DNA from: Bacteroidota bacterium
GTDB taxonomy: Bacteria > Bacteroidota > Bacteroidia > J057 > RFSG01
Assembly (NCBI GenBank): GCA_947459115.1
Contig: CANHCC010000005.1
Coordinates: 1-35,332, forward strand
Reading direction: 5' to 3'
Length of the DNA stretch: 35,332 nucleotides
The translations under genes and the position numbers were made by a program. The notes below the pieces were generated by a model. It saw only the letters and a list, made by a program, of their open reading frames with translations, was not told where the DNA came from and did not search any database. Below, in pieces: positions 30,293-35,332 of this stretch (within the stretch, counting starts at the first letter, position 1; each line of letters opens with the position of its first letter).

Positions 30293-31459
30293 ATGAAGAA
30301 GTTTTATAGAATAATTGAAAATCAAATACTTAAATCCATACACACCAATAAGGTCCTGTTGTTGTATGGCAGCAGGCGGGTCGGCAAGACGTTTCTTCTT
30401 CAATCTATCCTCCAAAAGTATTCTGGGGAATATCAGTTTATGAATGGAGAAGACATGGATGTTCAGGCGCTATTTCAAAAAAGAACCATTGCCAATTACC
30501 GGGCACTCACCGGTAATGCCAGGCTTTTAGTTCTGGACGAAGCTCAGGTCATTCCTGATATTGGTTCAGCACTCAAACTTATGATTGACTCTCAGCCAGA
30601 ATTAACCATTCTTGCCACTGGTTCCTCTTCACTAGACCTTGTCAATAAATCCGGAGAGCCCTTAACGGGAAGAAATCTCAATTTTCTTTTATTCCCATTG
30701 GCACATTCAGAATTAGAGGAAACGATACTTCAATCCAGACAAAACCTGGATGAGCGGCTGATATATGGAAGTTATCCAGAAGTCTTCCAAATTAAAGACT
30801 ACCCCAAAAAAGCAGATTATTTGAGACAATTGGTTCAATCCTATCTACTTAAAGATATTCTGGCGTACTCTGGCATACGGCATGCGGATAAAATATTCGC
30901 CCTTCTAAAAATGGTTGCCTTCCAATCCGGCTCGGAGGTCTCATTGACAGAACTTTCTAATCAATTAGGAATAAGCAAATTAACCGTTGAATCTTATCTT
31001 GATTTATTGACAAAAGTATTTGTCTTGTATAAACTTCCGGCATTTAGCGGAAATCTGAGAAATGAAATCACCAAAGGCTCCAAATGGTTTTTTTATGACA
31101 CAGGCATACGAAATGCTGTCATTAGCAATTTCAATCCGCCGGCACTCCGAAACGACATGGGTTCTCTTTGGGAAACCTACATACTTTCAGAAAGAATTAA
31201 ACGCAGTCAATATCTAAATAATCACACACAGTTTTATTTTTGGAGAACCTACCAGCAACAGGAAATCGATCTCATAGAGGAAGTCAATGGACAAATCTCT
31301 GCTTTTGAGATTAAATATTCTACCCCTTCCAGATTAAAAATTCCTGCTACCTTTCGAAACAGCTATCCGGAGGCCAAGCTACATTTAATTACCAGAGAGA
31401 CTTATCTGGATTATATCAACATCTCCGACCCCTTCTCCCCCCAGGAAAGCCAGATTTAA
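30293..31459 (+). CDS. AAA_14/DUF4143 family ATPase
   Basis: 'VLLLYGSRRVGKTFLLQ' Walker A, 'ARLLVLDEAQVIPDIGSALKLMIDSQPELTILATGSSSLDL', C-terminal DUF4143-like 'KWFFYDTGIRNAVI...GSLWETYILSER..FYFWRTYQQQEIDLIEE'. Confidence 0.9.
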   Translation: MKKFYRIIENQILKSIHTNKVLLLYGSRRVGKTFLLQSILQKYSGEYQFMNGEDMDVQALFQKRTIANYRALTGNARLLVLDEAQVIPDIGSALKLMIDSQPELTILATGSSSLDLVNKSGEPLTGRNLNFLLFPLAHSELEETILQSRQNLDERLIYGSYPEVFQIKDYPKKADYLRQLVQSYLLKDILAYSGIRHADKIFALLKMVAFQSGSEVSLTELSNQLGISKLTVESYLDLLTKVFVLYKLPAFSGNLRNEITKGSKWFFYDTGIRNAVISNFNPPALRNDMGSLWETYILSERIKRSQYLNNHTQFYFWRTYQQQEIDLIEEVNGQISAFEIKYSTPSRLKIPATFRNSYPEAKLHLITRETYLDYINISDPFSPQESQI

Positions 31460-31494
31460 CCTTTTCCTCCCCTTTCTCCCTAACTTTGTATCCG

Positions 31495-33837
31495 ATGGCC
31501 AATCGGATTCTGATTTTACTCAGTCTATTTTGTTTCCTGAATTCGGTTCAGGCCCAGGGCCCCTTATCACCCGACCTTAGGCAGAAATCTTATTTTCGTG
31601 CCTGGAGGGCAGGGGTACAGGCCGGTCCCATGCTTTATTTTGGCGACTTGTCTGATCAATTAAAAACCATCGCTTTGGCCAGAGCGGGCGTTGCTATATA
31701 TGGGCAATACCATCTTAATGACCACCTGGCACTGAGGGTTTCGCTCCTTCACGGTTCAGTGCAAGGAGACGATCGTATGGGCAATCTTTCCGGGCCCAAT
31801 CCGGGCCGGAGCCTTTCCTTTCGAAGCAACATATCAGAGGCCAGCCTAACGGCACGCATGTACTTTCTGGATGGCAAAAGACAAATCCGTCCCTACTTTG
31901 TAATTGGACTTGGAATGTTTCGATTCAATCCTAAAGCAGATTTATTTATTGGCTCCGGCGACAACCTAAACAATCGATATGTATATGAATCTAATGGAAA
32001 CATTGCCAATGCTCAGGGCAATAAGGTAATAAAAGATGGGATTTACGAAACAGAACTTTGGAAATGGAAAACGGAGGGCTTTGACAATTCCTTCATCCGT
32101 TATCCAAGTCAATATTCCAGAACCCAGGCCTGTGTCCCTTGGGGATTGGGCACAAAAATCAGCCTGACGCCTCATGTAGATTTTTCCTTTGAATGCGGTA
32201 TCCGTTACTTATTTACCGACTACCTGGATGATGTGAGTAGTCGCTATACCAGTCAAAAGCTTATACAAGAGAATTTCCCTAATGAGCCACAAAAACAGGC
32301 GTTAGGCACTTACATTTCTAATCCATCCGGGGACACGCATGCCTTTCGCGGAAATGAACTCAGCAAAGATGTTTATGCCTTTACTAGTTTGGGGTTGGAG
32401 TACCGCTTTGGAAAAATCCTCATACCTAAAACCTCTATTTGGGAACCTTATAGACCGGACTTTATGGATGAATGGGCCTTTGGCTTTGGGCCGGGAATTC
32501 TATTGATGCACGGAGATATGCGGGATCATCTGTTGGCGCCTACCATCCGTAACCGGGCCAGGCCAAACCGTTCAGATATACAGGCGGGCGGGTCCGTTTA
32601 TGTGACAAGACATCTAAGCCAATATTTTGCCCTAAAGGGAGAAGTGCTTGCAGGCTCCCTGTCAGCTACCCGACAGCCGGAATTTGCCTCCACTCCGGTA
32701 TTGGATGTTAGCCTAAACCTCCTCCTTGACCTGACCAATACCTTTCCGAGGTATAAGCCCTATGCCAGGCGTGTGAATGTATATGCCCAGGGGGGATTGG
32801 GCCGAACTTCAGTTATTGGATCCGTCAGACGGGTGAACGATGGGGTGACAGTCAGATACACAGGCCCCGCAAGTTATACAGTGCTCCCCGTTGGCGGGGG
32901 GATGCGCATTCATTTAAATCCACACATTGACCTGGATCTGAATTATACCTATCGACTGGTGAACTCGGATGTTTTAGATGCAACCCGTTCGGGCTCAGAC
33001 CGCCCGCTTATGAATACTGTAAAAGATGGATATTCCTGGCTTAATGTATCCATTGCTTGGGTTCTGTTGAAGGCAGTAGAATCAAAACCCAAAGACCCAT
33101 TCAAGGGACTGAAAAAAAAGGTATTTCAGCAACTCAATACAGATGGGGACCAGGATGGAATTCCAGATTTTAGAGACCAAGATCCTTATACCTTGCCGGG
33201 AATCCCTGTAAATCCTGCGGGTATTGCCCTCGATCGAGATAAAGACGGAGTTCCGGATTTATCTGACGACGATCCATTTACGCCTCAGGGCTTAATTATA
33301 AATTCCCGTGGAATGCCGGCAGATGCAGATAACGATGGCGTACCGGATTATCGAGATATTGAAGCCAATAGCCCGGCTGGCGTATTGGTAAACTTCAAAG
33401 GCCAAAGCTTTTTTACGCCTGAAGACGAAGCCGATGAGGCGGTAGCCCTGGAGGCCCTGCGCCCAATGCTTGGCACCTGGAATTTTTTGATGATTTATTT
33501 TGATTTTGATAAGGCCCTTGTGAAAAATGAATATTATGAATCACTGGCCCAGATCGCCTTGCTTTTAGAAAAAATACCTGAGCTAGAAATAAAACTCATC
33601 GGCCATGCGGATATTCGAGGCAACAAAGACTACAATCTAAAACTATCCGAAAGAAGAGCAAATGCAGTCGTCAAAGTACTCTCCGAGAACTACGGAATTT
33701 CTTCCAAACGCTGTGTTATAGAAGCTCAGGGCAAGGAAAGTCCACATACCCGCTATGTATCTCCGGCAGCACAAGGGTCCAATAGAAGAGTGGAAATTCG
33801 TTTAATGTACAAAGGGAAAGAACTTACCCAACATTAA
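31495..33837 (+). CDS. OmpA family outer-membrane protein with barrel region(s), TSP3-like repeats and OmpA C-terminal domain
   Basis: Signal peptide; 'DGDQDGIPDFRDQDPYT', 'DRDKDGVPDLSDDDPFT', 'DADNDGVPDYRDIE'; 'IYFDFDKALVKNEYYESLAQIALLLEKIPELEIKLIGHADIRGNKDYNLKLSERRANAVVKVL'. Confidence 0.92.
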   Translation: MANRILILLSLFCFLNSVQAQGPLSPDLRQKSYFRAWRAGVQAGPMLYFGDLSDQLKTIALARAGVAIYGQYHLNDHLALRVSLLHGSVQGDDRMGNLSGPNPGRSLSFRSNISEASLTARMYFLDGKRQIRPYFVIGLGMFRFNPKADLFIGSGDNLNNRYVYESNGNIANAQGNKVIKDGIYETELWKWKTEGFDNSFIRYPSQYSRTQACVPWGLGTKISLTPHVDFSFECGIRYLFTDYLDDVSSRYTSQKLIQENFPNEPQKQALGTYISNPSGDTHAFRGNELSKDVYAFTSLGLEYRFGKILIPKTSIWEPYRPDFMDEWAFGFGPGILLMHGDMRDHLLAPTIRNRARPNRSDIQAGGSVYVTRHLSQYFALKGEVLAGSLSATRQPEFASTPVLDVSLNLLLDLTNTFPRYKPYARRVNVYAQGGLGRTSVIGSVRRVNDGVTVRYTGPASYTVLPVGGGMRIHLNPHIDLDLNYTYRLVNSDVLDATRSGSDRPLMNTVKDGYSWLNVSIAWVLLKAVESKPKDPFKGLKKKVFQQLNTDGDQDGIPDFRDQDPYTLPGIPVNPAGIALDRDKDGVPDLSDDDPFTPQGLIINSRGMPADADNDGVPDYRDIEANSPAGVLVNFKGQSFFTPEDEADEAVALEALRPMLGTWNFLMIYFDFDKALVKNEYYESLAQIALLLEKIPELEIKLIGHADIRGNKDYNLKLSERRANAVVKVLSENYGISSKRCVIEAQGKESPHTRYVSPAAQGSNRRVEIRLMYKGKELTQH

Positions 33838-33968
33838 AACCTGAAGCCATAAAATACCTCATTCCTGCTAATGTATTTTCAATTATAATTATATTTATAT
33901 TTACAATTGTATTATGTTTAATTTAAAAGAGAGGATTATAAAATTAATTAAACCTCACTAACGCCATT

Positions 33969-35332
33969 ATGATTTTTCACTCAAAAGAAACACTTAGAAC
34001 AATCCTGAATCAGGTATCGGATTCTGTACAACTTTATGATATCCATGGCCGAATCCTTTATTTTAATGGAAAAACTTCGGAACTGCTATTATATTCGAAT
34101 GAAGAATTAAAAGACAAAAATATTTCCGACCTATTTCCTGAATTTTCAGATCAGGAAAAATGGCTAACTCTATTAGATGACCTTGATACTCAAAAATCTC
34201 AAACCCATGAGTATAAAATCCAAACAAAATTTGGAAACCGATATCCGGCAAAAGTCAAAACTACAGCAATTGATTTAGACGGCGAAAAGTCAATATTATT
34301 CTTATTTAATGTAGATTTCAATCTTAAAAGCACCCCCACGACAAAACCTAAAAGCATCCTTGAAATACTAGAAACTTCTGCCAACATAAGCGAATATCTA
34401 TTAAATAATGATAGTTATGAAGAAGCGATAAACCAAGCCTTAGAATTATTGGGCAAAACAATCCAAATAGACCGCATATACATTTTTGAAAATCATTGGA
34501 AGGAGGAAAAGGAAGGACTCTGTTGCTCCCTTAAATATGAATGGGTAAATACGGGCATTTCAAAACAAATACATAATCCGATACTACAAAACTTCTATTT
34601 CGAGAGAGACTATTTTCTCTTTTTTGACCCTTTGAATAAAGGAGAGATCATTAATCTTCATGTAAAAAATATCCCTTCGGTTTACAGACCCTCATTAGAA
34701 TTACAGAGCATAGTTTCGATGCTGATTATACCCATCCATATTAAGGATAGATTTTGGGGCATCATTGAATTTAATTCGTGTACTTTTGAAAGAGAATGGA
34801 GTGAGGATGAAATATCATTTCTCAAAACAACAGCGAATACCCTAGGGATGTTTATTGAAAAATGTGAATCTCTAAAAGCGTTAGAAGATCTTGTTAAAGA
34901 GAAAGAGACCTTATTGTCAGAATTACATCACAGAACCAAAAACAACCTGGCAATTATTTCCGGGATTATCGATTTACAAAATGGATTCTCAGACAATCCT
35001 GAAGTGCTTGCGTACAGTGATACCATTCGAGAGCGCATCCAAAATATTGCATTGATTCATGAACAGTTATCGTCCACCGGAAAATTCTCACAGTTGTCGT
35101 TTTTTGAATATCTGGATTTATTAATCCGCAAACTGGAAGTAAATTATATTAAAGACAAAATGCTTCATAAAACTCTACAAATTGAAAGTTTTTATATTAC
35201 CGATTTGAGTCAAATGGTATCGGTCGGCATCTTGCTCAATGAAATATTGTTAAATGCTTTTAAACATGCCTTTAGAAATTCATCATCTCCAAAATTGTTA
35301 ATTGAGGCGAAGAAAATAAATAATAGCATTTA
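33969..35332 (+). CDS. PAS-GAF-HisKA_2 type sensor histidine kinase, truncated by window edge
   Basis: Manual translation from ATG 33969 stays open to the end: 'MIFHSKETLRTILNQVSDSVQLYDIHGRILYFNG...ELHHRTKNNLAIISGIIDLQNG...RIQNIALIHEQL...GILLNEILLNAFKHAF'. Not in the supplied ORF track because it has no stop. Confidence 0.88.
   Translation, partial: MIFHSKETLRTILNQVSDSVQLYDIHGRILYFNGKTSELLLYSNEELKDKNISDLFPEFSDQEKWLTLLDDLDTQKSQTHEYKIQTKFGNRYPAKVKTTAIDLDGEKSILFLFNVDFNLKSTPTTKPKSILEILETSANISEYLLNNDSYEEAINQALELLGKTIQIDRIYIFENHWKEEKEGLCCSLKYEWVNTGISKQIHNPILQNFYFERDYFLFFDPLNKGEIINLHVKNIPSVYRPSLELQSIVSMLIIPIHIKDRFWGIIEFNSCTFEREWSEDEISFLKTTANTLGMFIEKCESLKALEDLVKEKETLLSELHHRTKNNLAIISGIIDLQNGFSDNPEVLAYSDTIRERIQNIALIHEQLSSTGKFSQLSFFEYLDLLIRKLEVNYIKDKMLHKTLQIESFYITDLSQMVSVGILLNEILLNAFKHAFRNSSSPKLLIEAKKINNSI

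Noticed and set aside
30293-31459. AAA_14/DUF4143 ATPase as a defence system
   Set aside because: No effector gene beside it; neighbours are thiG and an OmpA-family protein. The family is widespread and of unclear function.

Overview
This 35.3-kb window looks like chromosomal DNA from a Bacteroidota genome. The evidence is T9SS C-terminal sorting domains, TAnnTTTG-type -7 promoter motifs, GSCFA/DUF5916/DUF2807-like proteins and OmpA/TSP3 proteins. Most of it is ordinary core or envelope content: recX, NlpC/P60, a PNGase F-like T9SS protein, a three-parvulin plus MoxR operon, guaB followed by an RsbU/STAS/RsbW partner-switching module, tRNA-Glu(UUC), gap, pgk, mnmH, gmhA, a WD40 protein, FKBP, dacB, GSCFA, thiG, an AAA_14/DUF4143 ATPase, an OmpA-family protein, and a sensor kinase truncated at the right edge that is missing from the ORF track. 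I found no CRISPR array, rRNA, transposase or convincing defence island. The observations most worth checking are: (1) TAnnTTTN promoter motifs 3-6 nt upstream of the start codon at six genes, suggesting leaderless mRNAs; (2) a secreted T9SS protein made of three ~146-aa repeats in which repeat 2 has lost two cysteines together; (3) an OmpA-family protein that seems to carry two tandem beta-barrels; (4) guaB fused operonically, in the same frame and with no spacer, to a membrane SpoIIE phosphatase with a TTG start; (5) a TonB_C-FKBP fusion; (6) a small intergenic repeat cluster bounded by inverted repeats; (7) duplicated promoter/operator-like repeats upstream of the AAA_14 ATPase. All family calls are by eye; no searches were run.
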